A stretch of DNA of 64,000 nucleotides from Druceiella hillmani (taxonomy: Eukaryota > Arthropoda > Insecta > Lepidoptera > Hepialidae), in assembly GCA_039881145.1 (NCBI GenBank), contig JAYKKI010000067.1:2493501-2557500 (forward strand), given 5' to 3'. Every line of letters starts with the position of its first letter. Position 1 is the first letter of the stretch. Positions 1 through 15,162 of this stretch are shown in pieces. A program made the translations under genes and the position numbers. The notes below the pieces were generated by a model. That model saw only the letters and a program-made list of their open reading frames with translations. It was not told the DNA's origin and did not search any database.

Positions 1-887
1 CTCGGTTGACTTTAAGCTTTGCTTTACTCCATGTTTCCAGCTCTTCATTTTCCCTAGCATAGTCAATTGTTAAATCTTCTTTGAATGATTATGTATCCTC
101 TTTGCTTGCGAGTTTCAATCTAGAATCTGTTTAGGAATATGGTTTCCTTTGGAACATATGGCCCATCCTTTGTGATGTTTTATTTAGAGTTTAATTATAA
201 CTCACCACTTTATTCTAACAAATTTTCATTAGGTGCTTTCTCAGGCCAAAATATTCGGAGATTATACCTTAGGCAGTAATTGACTAAGAGTGAGTTTTTA
301 GGTGAAGTCTTTCATTACCTTGTGCGTCAGATATCCACAGAGCAATAGTATCGATAAAGAACTGGAATATTTTGAGTTTTATTTTTTATGGCAGTTTGTG
401 TGACTGCCACATACATCACAGGTATGCGAAGGTTGCCCTAGAACCATACATATTTTGGTGCATATGTTTCACATGTTCTGCATCTAGTAGCAATGGTGCC
501 ACATTCTTCATATCATCTTTTGTTTCTTCTGTATATTGATTTTATGTGTGATATCTACATGCATGTTATTATGTAGATAGAGGTTAATAATCTCTTATGA
601 CTATGCAAGTCTTAATAGAATATTAATTAGTATATGAACATTTCAATAACAATTTATATTATCCAATAAGTTTCTATATAAAAGATGTATCAATTGTCAC
701 ACATTGCATAATTAATATATCTTATATCCATTAAAACGTCCATTAGAATATATATTATTTGTTCTTGCATATCCTTCACAATTTTACATTTTCTTATTAT
801 AAAGTTTGTATTTCAAAGTAACTTTTTAACCAACTTGCTGTTAAAATCAATACCACATACATATGAAAAATACAGATGTTTTGATGA

Positions 888-898
888 TATATATATAG
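888..898 (+). promoter_or_regulatory. TATA box of the micro-exon gene
   Basis: TATATATATAG lies 77 nt upstream of the ATG at 975, which would put transcription start near 920-928 and give a 5' UTR of about 50 nt. The start codon has A at -3 (gacgaaaATG), a good insect-type context. In DNA this AT-rich a TATA run can occur by chance; the support is its position just ahead of a signal-peptide exon. Confidence 0.4.
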
Positions 899-974
899 AA
901 GATTCATAAAAAAGTTCTGTTACAAGTTGAAGCTGTGTTTGACAGTGCAGTTGTAATTAAAATACACGACGAAA

Positions 975-1016
975 ATGAAGAAATTATTAATCATTACACT
1001 TCTCGTTGCCTATTAT
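975..1016 (+). other. Exon 1: signal peptide exon
   Basis: Fourteen codons, [14 protein letters not shown], followed by GTAAGT. The two lysines form the n-region and the Leu/Ile run the h-region. The exon ends in phase 0, and exon 2 (1400-1430, [10 protein letters not shown]) supplies the probable cleavage site. No earlier in-frame ATG is needed. Confidence 0.8.
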
Positions 1017-4000
1017 GTAAGTTTTATTTTATGAATTAACCTTAACGTTTCTAATTGACCTTAAAAGTAAAAGTAGAGACTTAAGTCGATCCCTGTATGT
1101 GATTTTTCAGTTGGTGCTATTTAGCATATTTTGGCAAATGAGACCGTGGTTCATTGCGTAATTGTTTGTGTAAATGAGTTTGTAATCAAATTTCATTTAG
1201 GCCAGAAGAATTTTTTAATTGGGTTAGTAGCTTGTATTACTTTAATTATTATAACATCTTAAATAGGATCTTATGAGGTGGTCATTCAATTTCAATTTTA
1301 ATCTTAAATATCATAATTTTCTAAAAATTCAATTAAACCTTTGCAATATGTAAACAATACATTTTAAATATCCATTATTTTGCTTTTAAAAATTTACAGA
1401 CCGCAGCAGTCAACTGCAGGAAAAATGAGAGTGAGTTAAGTTTTTTTAAATTTAATAGGAGCCTTTAAATTAAGTCCGTGTTATGTAAAATTAAACTCTA
1501 AAGTAACTACAAAACTTAATGAATATGAAATAAGAGAATATGGATAATAATTTATTTATCCCATATATTTCACTGATAAATTATCACGCATGGTGATGCC
1601 AGGATTACTATCAGGCTACTTAGGATTGATATCAGGCTACTGCATCTAGAGAATTGAATAAAAATTAATGCAAAATTTTATATTGAATATATTTGGTGTT
1701 AATTTTGTAGAAATTCATTATTTACAATTAAATGAAATTACGTGATGTAGTATTATTTCTACTTTCTTTAATTTCTTTACCACGACCTAGGTTTTGTTGT
1801 ATTACAACATCTTCAGGTGGGTTATTAGCAAAGATATTAATTCAAGATGTTGTAATACAAAGAAACCTAGGTTGTGGTAAAGAACTTAAAAAAAGCAGAA
1901 ATAATATTACATCACGTAATTTAATTTAATTGTGCAAAATTTTATATTAAAAAATATGTACAGAAAGAGTTGCAAATAATGAAGCCGTTGTGCAAAAATG
2001 CAATTTTATGGATACAATCCATATTGAACAGAGGTACGATATTTCTAGTTCAAGTTCCACTCAAAAGTTTTCAAATGAAAAAGTTGATAGTTTCACACAG
2101 AGAACAAGATAAGCAGCTTAATTTTTTTCTCAAGTCATGAAAAAAATAATTTTTTATACTGAAATAATATTAATATAGTCAGCGCCATTTGCGGTTCATA
2201 GCTTGAATTTTTTTTGACATTAATTTTGATAAATATTATAATTTAATACACACACATAACGAAACTTTTATGAATATTATCTTCTGGCTACTTGTTTATA
2301 AAAAACCAGTCAGTTGCATGTTGGAACATTCCTTATGTAGTTTTTCATAGTTGTATATATATTTTCAAATTATTCATACAACTCAACTGAAGTAATTTTA
2401 ATTTTCAAGTTAATTATCAAGTGGTAGTATTTAGAATTATTTCAGACCTTTCAAAGCTGATTGAAAAAATAAAGGGGACACATGGTGTCTCCTCTATATT
2501 ATTATCTAAATTAATATTTTTCAAACAGATTTAAAAAATTATTAAAGTAAATTAATCCCCAATTTAATTTTAAAAGATAATATTCCAAATGACGTCACGC
2601 CTTATATGTGCTTATGACTGAGTGTTTTCTCAGCATATTTTATTAGGGATTTAAAATCATAGCTTTCTATACATGAACGCTGTTATCAACAAGTAATAAA
2701 CTTTTATATGAGTGTATTCACTTTGAATATTTAATTTAAGACATTATCAAAATTTAAAAAATTATCAAATATCCAATTCTTAATATTTTAGTTCAAATAT
2801 ATAACTAGTAAATAAACTGTCTGAATTTGATTATTTCCTTGAAGATATGATAGGTCGTCAACTGCAGATAGCTAAGACAGATTAATTGGGAAATTGTTTT
2901 TTATGCAATCTGATTCTCATGGAAAACATAATGACTGCATTGTGTATTCTAATCGATCTGCATGAATAAAGAAAAGCGATTATGTACTTTTGTGAAACAT
3001 GTAATAAAAACCATTACTTCCATTTGGAGGGTGTATATAAAAGTATCACATATAAAAATATATGAACAACTGTATAAAAATTAAGTATATAAAAATTTAA
3101 AGCTTCACATTGGTAACATAAATAATTTTGTACAAAAGTATTTGCTTTCATGTAAATGGTCTTATTGAAAAGTTTAGATGTAAGCACCTAATACAAATGG
3201 CCGTTAAAGCATGGCTGAATGAGATTTGCAACAAAAAATCCAAGTTATGATAGGAGCAATAAGATAGAATCAACAGCTATTTTATAGGCTGAAAAGAAAC
3301 TTTTTACAAACAAAACAAAACAGACTGAAATTTTTTTGGGAATTTTGGTTTGAAAATCACTTTTTGGGTGAAATTATTTTTTTGCTGTCTGATTTTGTTG
3401 TTAACCCTCAACCTTTATGTACAATTTTTATTTGTATTAATATATGTACAATTTCTACAACCTTTATGTATTAATATATGTACAATTTTTATTATTATTA
3501 TGGTTAAATTTTTGGGAGTGGGATAAATCTGAGTTGAATTAATATTTTTTTTTAAACACACATTTTTACTAAAATCACAATTATGGTAAAAATTTCACAT
3601 TTTACGTTTAGTGACTTAGTGCATATGACGATAATTTCTGAAGATGTTGCAATAGTTACATCACTACGATTTTTTGTCTAGACTATTACCATATCATAAT
3701 GTGGTTTTTAAGATTATAAGCCAATCAACCAAATTTTTTTAAATGTATTTTTTGACAAGAGAAAAAACAACAAACTTTCAAGCTAATATTTTTTTTAATC
3801 ACTTGTCACAATGTTTTTCTATCTAAAAAAATATTTAGACCCTGTAAACGGGCCACCTGTATAACTTTGGCCTAGTGACGAGTCAGGTAAGAAATTTTTT
3901 TATGGCTTTGGCTGAGTACAGAAAAAATACAAAGTTAATAATGTGTTTGCGTTCTGATGCTTTATTAATTCTGTTGAAGGAAAAATATTCATTTTGTAGT

Positions 4001-7000
4001 TAGTTATTAATTTTGGGAGAGGTCAGTTTCTTATCCACTGTGGTATTAATAAAACTGTCACAGTGTTAAGACTACTTCTTTTGTTAGGAAAATATTATTT
4101 ATAAGTTTATTTTATAAGTGAAGTTAGTAAGTAAAAATAAATTTATTGACGAAAGGGGGATTAAAAATAAATTATAGTGTACGAGTATTTATCATTGTTA
4201 GGTCTTACAAAATGCAATAAACATTTTTAACTTTTTTAAATTGTATCTTTATTTTTAAACCCTAATACTATGCTATGTGTCTCCAAATCATTTGTAGTCT
4301 CTCGTTCTACAATTTTCTAATGATTTTATGCTGAAAATAAAAAATATTTAATGGAAATAGTGACTAGTAATTTGCAATTAAAATTATTACTATAAAATAT
4401 TAGATAAACTACTAATAAAACTGTCGCATATTTTCTGTAATTTCTGAAATTCTATCAAAACTTTTCAAACATCTTTGGTAGAATATACACTGAGCGCAAT
4501 ACTCAACGTTCTGTTCAATTAACCCTTAAGTTTTGGCGAGTAACGAACAAACAAAATATGGCAAATTTGAGAAACGAGTGATCTTGCTTCTGTTAGGGGC
4601 GAAAAGTGTGCGAAGCGGCATCAATGTATGTATAGTGGTTGGTGAAGATGTATTTTCCAACTAAGTATTGGGTCTAAGATTCAAAGAAAGACATTTTGAC
4701 CTTTCTGATAATGCTTATCCAAAGTGACCATCTACATTAAATTTAGTAAAATTAAAAACTTTACTTGACCATAGAGAGTACGAAAACACTTTCATTAGAA
4801 ACATAACTAAAAGAGAAAGAAAATTAGGAAAGTAAAATGTTTTCTAACAAGAAAATTAAAATATATATCCGAGAGCCATATAAGGTTGTTGGTTTGATTG
4901 CATCAGAATTTTTTGAGGCGGTTTTTTCTTTATCCACTTCTTTAAACAAATTGTAATGGTTATCTAGTGTCCATTGTGACGATTTTCAAACAATGTATAG
5001 TTTTATGTCGATGATTGTCAAATAATGTTTATCTCCAATTGTTTCATCGACTTAAATGAGTGTAATTTAAATTTTTTTTTCAGAAAATTTTGTCAGAAAG
5101 TTTTAAATCAATTTTTAATATTATAATGACAGTTTTAAGTTCTTATATATTAAAGCTTAACTTAATGCATGTCTGACATGTTCTTGACATGTTTTTTTAT
5201 GAAAGTAAATTTTTATTAAGGAGGAAAACTATGGTCCTTATGAGTCGTGTGATAAAGATGGAATTAGCTAGTTGATAACAGACTTATAGGTTATTGTCCC
5301 CTTCATATTTCATTTGGTAAATTGTAAAATAGAAATTTCAATCGTAGTGAAATAAAAATGATAAACGAAATTTTAACAGGAATATTGTTTTACAAAATAT
5401 GTTTTATAAGCTACATAACATTTCATTCCATTAGTTTTTTATAAAATTATTTGATATATGTACACTACATATAGAAATATTTCTCTTTATTAATTGTTAT
5501 GTTTTTTTACGTATACAGTTCACGGGGATTTGGAGAAGTGGGATAATGGTAAGTAATGTTTTTCATTTACATTTCTACATAATTTCAATGTGATGGACTT
5601 GACTGAGTAAAACTTAAAAAAATTCAATAAAATATTCAAATATGCCTAGCAAGAAATTTATACAAAACCTAAAATTCATTTACAAAGTATTGAATTTAAT
5701 ATTTCTTGTTGAAATTTTTTTATATATATATTTGCAAACTCAAGAAAATAATTAAGAAATTAATATTCATTAGAATTTGAATAGCAACTCATCTTAATAA
5801 TGTTTTGTAAAATAATCCTCACTACATCAATTATTTATGTAAGTGCATGTAGCTATTATCTTATTAAATAATTTTGATGTTTTTAAAAACTTTTTAGATT
5901 CTCCAGAACATGATGATTTACCTGGTAAGTAAATATGTATGCTAATTATAGTTATAATTGCATTAATTTGATACATATTATGCATATACAGTTATGTAAA
6001 ATTAGTTTAAAATAAAATGGGATTGTTATAATCCTATAAATGAAAACATAAATATTAATTACTTTTAAATACTAAGCATGGTTTTGCAGATTTTAGTTTA
6101 CATTATAGTTTACAATACATTTACATGCATGGAAAAAATGTTTAAACTCATTGTTCAGCATGTATCCTTTTATAACTATCTCTTGTTTTGAACTTTAATA
6201 TTTAAAACTGTTCGTAATTAAAACTGAAACTGACAATTGTATTGAATGATGTGGTAAATAAGGAAATACAAATGGCTTATTTTAAAACCAATTGTCATAA
6301 TTTGTCTATTGACGCTTTCTATTCATAACTGGTAATGATTAGTAAATTTAAGTTTATAACTGGTTTGTTATTATTGTTTTGTCCCGTCATTGTAGATCGA
6401 ATGTGCTGCATGATTATGTTTTTTCTTAATATTTCATAGAATTTCTTTACAAGAGCATGAACAGTAAAACTCAAAAACTATTTAGGATGTAACTATTAAG
6501 AATATGCCCAAAAACACATTGCCTCAAAAAAAATATGTTTTTCTGATTTCTGCAATTTTTTTTCAAACTTGTCTTTTTGGTGTGGTTTTTGGGTAGAAGC
6601 AGTTTCTTCACTAAGTATCAAAATTTTATTTCATGTGCCAATAAAAGTCTTCTTGTAGAGTGCCTGCCCCCATATATCATCGCTTTTGATACAGAGCCAA
6701 GATCTGGCAAATCATCTAACAATTTTAATATTGAAGTATTGTTTAACCACAAACAAATGCTTTAATATTTTCATGTATTTAACATTAAAGAAAAAAATTT
6801 TCAGTACATTCTTTGGCAAAACGGGCTGTAGTTTGACAACATTCTTAAATTTAAGTTATTTCATCAACATATTTCACTGTATATATTTTGTAAAATTTTT
6901 GATTTTGTGTTGCCGAAAATACTATTGAAAAATTTTATTTTTTTCTGGAAGTAAAGATAATAGTGTTAGAATGTTGGTGATTAGGTACATATGTAATTTT

Positions 7001-10000
7001 CTTGATACTAATTACTCTACTAATTTTCTTCTTTCCAGAAAAACCAGAGCAAAAGGTTTTTGGAAAAGGTGAGTAAAAATTATTTTTAACATAACTTTAA
7101 ATAATGTTAGTGTTGGGACGTTGATGATTACACATAATCTTCTTTATAGCAATTAACGTAGTACGTAATCTTCTTGATACTAATGACCCTACTAATTTTT
7201 TCTTTATAGTAAATGCAGTTCAAAAGGTTTCAGGAAAACGTGAGTAAAATTATTTTTAACATAACTTTAAATAATGGCAAACATCTGTGCTAAATTTAAA
7301 ATTGTGTTTATCACATTTATTGAAATGTGATCATATTTGCATTCCAGTTAATAAAATTAAGTGATTGCATTAATGAAGGGACGTTATGAATTTAAATTAT
7401 CAATTATGAATTTCAAAACTTATTAATTTATGTAATAAAGAAGAAAATGTAATATAACTGTAAATAATTCATAACCCATAAGGTTCTTTCAAACAACACC
7501 GATTTAGATGAGAAAAAAATGGAAGTTTTGAGTGATCTTATAAAGACCACTCAAGAGTCAACTAGGTATAAAGGGAAAAGAAATGAATTTTGGATTCTAA
7601 GTTAATGGTTATATATTGGTCTTGTATGTGAATGAGTTAAGAAAGATTTAATCAAACCATGAAAAATGGATTGGTAGGTTTTTGTTCAAGTTATTTAAGC
7701 AATTAAAAAAATAACTTGAACAAAAGCCTACCTACACATTATATATTGATCTTATATGTGGACGAGTTAAGAAGGATTTAATGAAAGTATAAAAAATGTG
7801 TAGATATGCAGTAAATTTTTCAGTTATAGATAAACTAAACATATATACATATAACTTATTATACGTAAATATTAATATGTAAATTTTTAAGTCTTGAAGT
7901 TAATTTGCCCTGGGTATATTCCAAAATGTTTATATATCCAAAATGTTTATATATAGTTATGAGTTAATGCCATTTTTTAAGATTTTGAAGTTTTAAGCAG
8001 AATAAAATTTTTAATTTTAACGGTTTCTAGTAAAACTGTCAAATTAATTCATAATTTTAATATCTTAAATCCGCTAACCTATCTTAAAAGTGATTATTAA
8101 TTTTAATAACGAAAGAAGTGATGGTGGAAAGGAAAAATATAACTTATATTTTTAATTACAAGTACATTTAATAAATTTGGCGTAAATTCTTGATCGTTAT
8201 AAAAAATATTTTATTTCAATTAAGAACAATTACATTTTTAATTTTATAGAGGTTGCTGACGAAGAGGATGACTTCCACTTACCTAGTATGTATGAAAATA
8301 TTTTATTTATTTTTTTAACTATAACATAATTGATAACTCTTCGTCTGTGCCATAAAGTTTTTTATTTTGTTATTCTCGAAAAAACAATAAATAAATTAAT
8401 TTTCCAAGTTGCTAAAAAATTGTTTGCACAAGAATTTTGAGTGATTCAAAATATTGTGTTGCATGTAATAAGATAAGCAATATTAGTTTTCCTTATGAAT
8501 CACTAGCTGCAACAACTTTGGCTTAATAGACTAAGTGGAATAGAAAATTCATCTGGAGATTAGATAGCTAGCTTTTATGCTAACATGTCATTATAATGAT
8601 GCAATAAATACTGCATGACTTTTAAAATATTATTCATTGTCTGTAAAGAAGTCTCTTTAAAGTGACTATCAATATTTTCAATTTTATTTATTTGCTGTGA
8701 AGAATAATACAAAAGTATTAATGTAGAAACCTCAAAATTATTTTTTACTTTGATGGTATATTTCTCATTGTTTTAGTAATATTAAGGTATATCTTCGGGA
8801 AGACAAAAACAAGTTAAGTGGCTTTGTGCCCTAAGTGGCTTTGGTTTAAAAAAAAGAAGAATGTTCTTCAGTTTGTGTAGTATAATAGATCACAATACTA
8901 GATGACAGCGTCAGTCATTTGAGTAAACATATTTGGGTGTGATTTAACATGTGCAATTGTGGAACAAATAATGAGTATATTAATTTTTTTTCAGTACTTT
9001 CCGGTATAGCAGGAATCATAGGTCTTGTCTTTGAACTTGGTAAGTCATGCATATTTAACAAATAATTAGTTAAGTAGTTAACCAATATTAAAATTTCTTT
9101 TATAAATACATAGAATTCTTGATTTAATTTGATATCTTATTATAGTTCTTGGCTTGTAATAGTTATTTTTATAGTAACAGGAAGTTAAACTTTTTAAAAT
9201 ATCTAGGAATAATAAAAAATCTCATTTGCAAACAAATTTACATATTTCTAAAATAATAAATGTGGATAAAATTTAATTAAGTATATTTTAGAAAGGAATG
9301 TTATCAAACTATAATAGAACATCAAGTATGCATAGATAATATATTGTCCATGTCAAAATGAAGTCATACCCTCCAGAAAACTACATATAAACATTTTATC
9401 ACATCAATTTAAGGATTGGGACTCTTGTATCATAATGCCTCGAATGTTAATTTAGGCTTATTGTAACTAAAAGTTTGATTGATAATTATCTTTTATATTT
9501 TTTATTACGTAGCTTCACGAAAAAGAATACCACAATCAGCTAAAGTGTTTCACTAAATTAGTTGTTGGAGGTTTTTGGGACGTTATTTCAATTGTTTTAT
9601 CAGCGCAACCATAAACGGCTTTGTTTTTTTTGTAAATATTTCAAATTATATTTTTTCTAATCACGTTGCTTCACACTGGCTCCGTCGATATAATACACAT
9701 ACATACAGGTGATATTAAATCGGCATAGCGGGCTGGTTTCTATAGATTTCTGACTACAAATAAGGTGAATATAATTCATTAAATTTTGTTGTATCTAATT
9801 CTCTTCTTGAAATTCACTATTTCAACATTAACTAAAAAGTTTAATGTAATATAAGTACACGCACATTGTGCACCACTTAGCACTAACAAAGTGATTCAAC
9901 ATGATGTGATGATATATAAATATACCTTTTATTGCGATTTGGATATTTAGAAATATAAGTATTATTTCATAGAAAGAAATACTAATTACACTGGTAATGC

Positions 10001-13000
10001 AATGTTTTAAGTTTCTTTTTCATTTTCTCTTTATGATAATAAAGAGCTGAAAATAAAAAAAAAGTTTTATTGATAAGTAATTTATTTTTTAATAATAAAA
10101 GTTTAAATTGATAAATCTCAACTTTCGTCTCATATTTTTGAGAGAAATTTAAAAAATCATTCTATACCAATTAACAAACATTCTGTATATTATCAATAAT
10201 TTGAAGTATTTTGATGAATATGCAAATTAATATTAAAATAGTAAATTAATAGTTAAGTGTTGCGATTAATGCTTATCATAAATTAAACAAATGTTAAATG
10301 AACCTACATACTTTTACAAATACAATTTTGATCAGTATGCACAAATGAATAAAATTGAAAGCTTTTTCATCATACAAATATTTTATAAGAATTGCTTTTA
10401 TATTATGGATTGCCAATATACAACATGTTGTCTAAGATTTGTGTATACCAATACACAAGATAATTAAATCTAAGAGAAGTATATTTTAAAGCAGAATATG
10501 TTATATTTTTATGAGACATTTTCATTTTTGTAGTTCTGGCGATACGTAACATTTATGTGCAATTTATTACACTTTATTTTGTTTCTGCAGTAATAAAATC
10601 TATACAGAAAAGATATGTTAAAGTTTTAGTAAATAGATAAATTTTGGAGGTCCGAGTTGACAAAATTGTGTTAAACTTATAATGAGGTAATTATTTTGTT
10701 ACGTTTGGACGTCTACTTTGCTACTTAATAGAAAATAAAAAAAATAGAATATATTTTTGATAAATATCTAAAAACCTCCACTTAAATACTAATTTTACTT
10801 GAATTAATCACATAAAATTAAATTCAAATGAACTTTTTATAACTTCTATGGCAGACCATCCTTTAGATTTTCTAAATTTATTTCCTCAATAAAACTAAAC
10901 TTCAGTCAAAAAAAATGGATTATTTACTGAAAGAATAATTAATAAGAAGAAAACTTACACATTGTGTTACTAATAATAATAATTTATTTATAGTAATTTG
11001 TTACACAAAAACAATCTAACATTTGTGGCGAACTAGAAAAGTCTGGCTATAGAAATTTTGGAGTGGGAAATCATTTTAACTAAGTAGCGGCAACACTTTC
11101 AAAAGTATAACTCAACTATAGACTCGCATCCTAACAAGGAATGGCTCGCCGGCATTGGTCATGATTGGTGTTCGTGTCACAATGTGATTTTATTTATTTA
11201 TTTATTTATTTAATATTAACTTGTATGTATAGTACATATGGCGGACTTATTGCTACATGAGCAATATCTTCCAGTTAACCATAACAATTTCTATTGAAAT
11301 TTAGTTGGCGACTGTAAGAGATTTTACAATGAATATTCTTTATAGCACATTAGCCAAAAAAATACAAAAGTAAATTAAAAAAGAAAACAAAATATTGACA
11401 TTATTTGGGATGGGGAAGACAGGAAAGGGCAAGGATACAAAGGAAAAGGTTTCAGGAGATACAGGATTTTTTCACTCGATCTTTGAAAATATTTTTGATT
11501 TTAGGGGGATAATATCCGAGTAAATAAATATAAGATTTAAAATATGTGTCACAGGTATGGATAAGATATTTCATGGTGGTTTTATAAATTTCTATATTAT
11601 TGGATATGGGGTTCTAGGTTTTCTTGTAAAACATAGTCTTATCTGTAAAACATAGTCTTATATGTTTAGTTACTGCTTCTAGTCTTTCCAGTGGTTTTTG
11701 ATTACGACCCGATCACATGTAATTTACTTTCAATAAGGAGGAGTTTCCATCTATATATGTTTTTCCAAATTGGTGATCAATTTTTAATCAACTTGTTGAA
11801 TTATGAGACTTTCTGATGTTGGAAATGTTTATAATTATTGCGATTTGTGCGATTAGTAATCATGTTATTTGGATATTTTTATTTGAACTAAGTACTTGAA
11901 ATTTGGCATTTGGATGGAACATACCCGGAAAAGTCAAATGTTACTAATTTCTATCTGATTACCATAAAAATTAGAACAATTGAAAAAGTACAAATACATG
12001 TAGGTATAGCTCAGTTTTGTAACTTCTTAAAGTGAGCCTGGCATAATGATAAAATAATAGTGGAATCTCAGAAGTTACTGGGTTTGAATATTGGAATGAA
12101 CTTCTTTAATTCCTTTTGTGAGTTTCATAACCAAAAATTTTGAAAAAATGGTATCCTTAAACGATCGCTTATGCGTATAGACAAACGCACAGGTCCGCTT
12201 GCCACAGTTGATTTTTTTAGAAACCATGCAGCATAGAAATTTGAAATTTGCCTTAATAATACATTTAATAACTTGTATATTTTGCACTAGCTAATTTTTA
12301 AAAAAATATAAATATAAGAACTAAAGATAGGGTAAAAAATAATTCAAAAAAAGTTTTTTTTAAATTTTATTTATAATAGAGATTTTGAACTAAATAACTT
12401 TTTCAAAATATTCATGAAAAATGAAAGAGAATATAAAAAAAGAACTTAAAAAAGCTTTTTTTTACAAATTTTAGTTATACGGAGTATTATTTTAAAGGTA
12501 TTATTATGAGGAATAAAAAAATATTTTTTCACAATATTAAATTGCATATTTAGTTTTTTAAAAATAAGCATCCTACCCTTATTCCAACATTATTGAACAA
12601 AAAATCATGAAAAAAAATAGGGTAGATAAAATGTGCATAAAAGATCACAGGAAAACTGTAGCGATTATCCTAGATCCTATACTTCTTTAAATATGCGCCA
12701 TGTTTTCACACATGTGAATTATATACTAGGTAATATATATGATGTGAAAAATGAATATTTTTAAATAGATTAATAGAAATACTATGTACCCTTAAAAATA
12801 TTTATAAGTATCAAAATGTGTATGAAACCCTTGTAATTCAAGTTCTACTTATGCTTGACTGATTTTTTAGACTTCTTGTGAGCGTGACAGTTAGGTCTGC
12901 GTATTTAGCCTTGTCTTAGGCAAGGTGAAAGAGTTCGGATTTTTCAACTAAAATGAAATAAAAGGATTTTTTAAATATTGCTAAGAAAAAAATTAATTTT

Positions 13001-15092
13001 TCCTTCAAACTATGTAAGAAATGAGGACACATTCATTTTAACGCCATCTCTAACGTTTCCTCACACATGCCACATTTGTACTGGGAAATTATGTAATTGG
13101 ATTGGTTTAATGGTAATCTTTTTGTCGTATGGATAATAAAACAGTAAAGGGTTGTCCCTTCGAAATTTATACAAAAATTAACATGATTAGTGTAATATTA
13201 TAAGGCGATGGTCAGACAAAAGGTCTTTGGCAGAAAATTTCTTCGCTTACCCATGTGTTGTTTATAATTCAAGAAGGTATGATAACAGAGTATGATAACA
13301 TACAGGTGATAAACCGTTGACTTCACAATAACAGGATTGAGAAAAATAGAGAACATTCAGTATAATGGTGAAACTGGATTAATATGATCTTCCAGCTTCA
13401 TACTTGTGAATAGTGTTTATAAATCAAAGTGTTTTTTATTATGATTAAGTATAATGCAATATTTAAAACCAAATATGTGGTGCAGTTGAAAAAATCGAAT
13501 ATCAGTATCGAATATTATTGTCGAATTAAGCACATTACAGGCAGAATGTGAAAATTGTAACTTCTTGCAGGCATTTGCTTATACTCGAGAATGACAGTTA
13601 TTATCTATATACTTCATTGCATTGATAAACCTATATATTGAATTTACCATCAATGATAGATGGTCACGGATTTTCAGCAGTTCTGATGAATTTATCTCTC
13701 TCAAATTTGAATCTTTTCCTTCTTGTATTGATGATTTGTTGCGTGTTTTGTTCTGTACAAAGTACAAAATTGTTACGATACTTGCAAGTGAATAAATGAA
13801 TAACAACAGAAATAAAGATTTAGAAGTGTAAGGTAAGGAGTCAGATATAAATGTATATGTGTAGGTTACTCGGTAAGTGATTTCATTTGATGTTATATCT
13901 AAACATAGTTGACTAGTACATGTACTTATAAATCGAACATATTTTGAGAATATACTTTACAAATAAAATGCCAAAAATTGTGCAAATATCACGTAAACAA
14001 GTTTGCAAGTATGAACATGGCATTGTTTACAAATTCTTAAATTAGTGCGTTAATTTTTTAACATGGTTTATCTCGTCAAGAATGTCATACCGAAATGGTA
14101 CTGCATTGATTACCCACTTGCACCATCCCTCTGGACAGTTGACCAATGATATCAAAAGTTTAAAAGGGATAATTTTGTTTTAGAAGGCAATCTGTAACTA
14201 GGTCGATCTACCAAAGTGATCCTGAAACGTGTTTATAGCTGTTGAATGATTAATTACTGAAAATTGTCAGATCAGCTGCCAAAAAATTGAAGGAATTTTA
14301 TAGATAAGTGTTTGGCTCGTAAATTTTAAAGCTATGAACATTCTGTTCACACTTTCTGCCAAACAATCGGACTTATGAGCAAATATCAATATGCATGGAA
14401 TGGTGTAAATAAATGTTCGCTTTGTTTAAATCAAGACGGTCCATTGAAGTTTTTCCATTATTTTGAATGATGAAATACGGCATATCATAGTATTATTTTG
14501 TTGTCTCTACAACATATCAAAGTTACTTTTGGTTGTTTGAAGGAGACGATTATTCAACTATCCTGAAGCTAACACACTAATAAATAAAGGATGATTTTTG
14601 TTTTCTTTGGTCACTGGGGAGCGATGAAAACAATTTTTTGGATATTTAACACTACTTAGCTGTAACACTGGGTTAATTATCCAAAAAAAATTGTGTTACA
14701 AACAGCTAAATTGAATCCTGTCTGCTGTCGTTTTTTAATACACTAGGAGAGTTTTATCCAAAGAGCCAATTGCACACTTTGGTTTTGCACTGTTACAATG
14801 AACCGGCAGACCGGATTTAGCAAACAATGGATTAACAGCTTCTGTGTAGCGCCTGGGACTCTCCCGGTATGTAAAAAATAGGAAGGAGCAAGTTTGCAAC
14901 TGATATAGAACTTTTAGTGGCTGATGAAAAAGAACACATTTCCAACCCAGAAGACAAATGGAAAAAGTGGTATCATAACTGGTTTGAGTGGATACTTAAG
15001 TGTATAAATAATGATGATTTTACTGCTAATCAATAAAATTTACATACTGATCTACACATATGTATGTATATATATGTATATATATGTATATA

Positions 15093-15162
<70 letters not shown>

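Noticed and set aside
1732..1929. 65-codon open frame
   Set aside because: It spans both arms of the fold-back element. The openness follows from the palindrome.
4500..4850. Block with [15 protein letters not shown], reminiscent of a THAP zinc finger or transposon
   Set aside because: No cysteine pattern and no continuation. The 29-nt exon-like piece at its start (gttag to gtatgt) leaves in phase 0 and does not fit exon 3.
13970..15000. Possible Tc1-like transposase remnant
   Set aside because: Scattered resemblances (GLSRQE, GRSTK, a WGAMKT-like block) in changing frames with many stops. Too weak to separate from chance.
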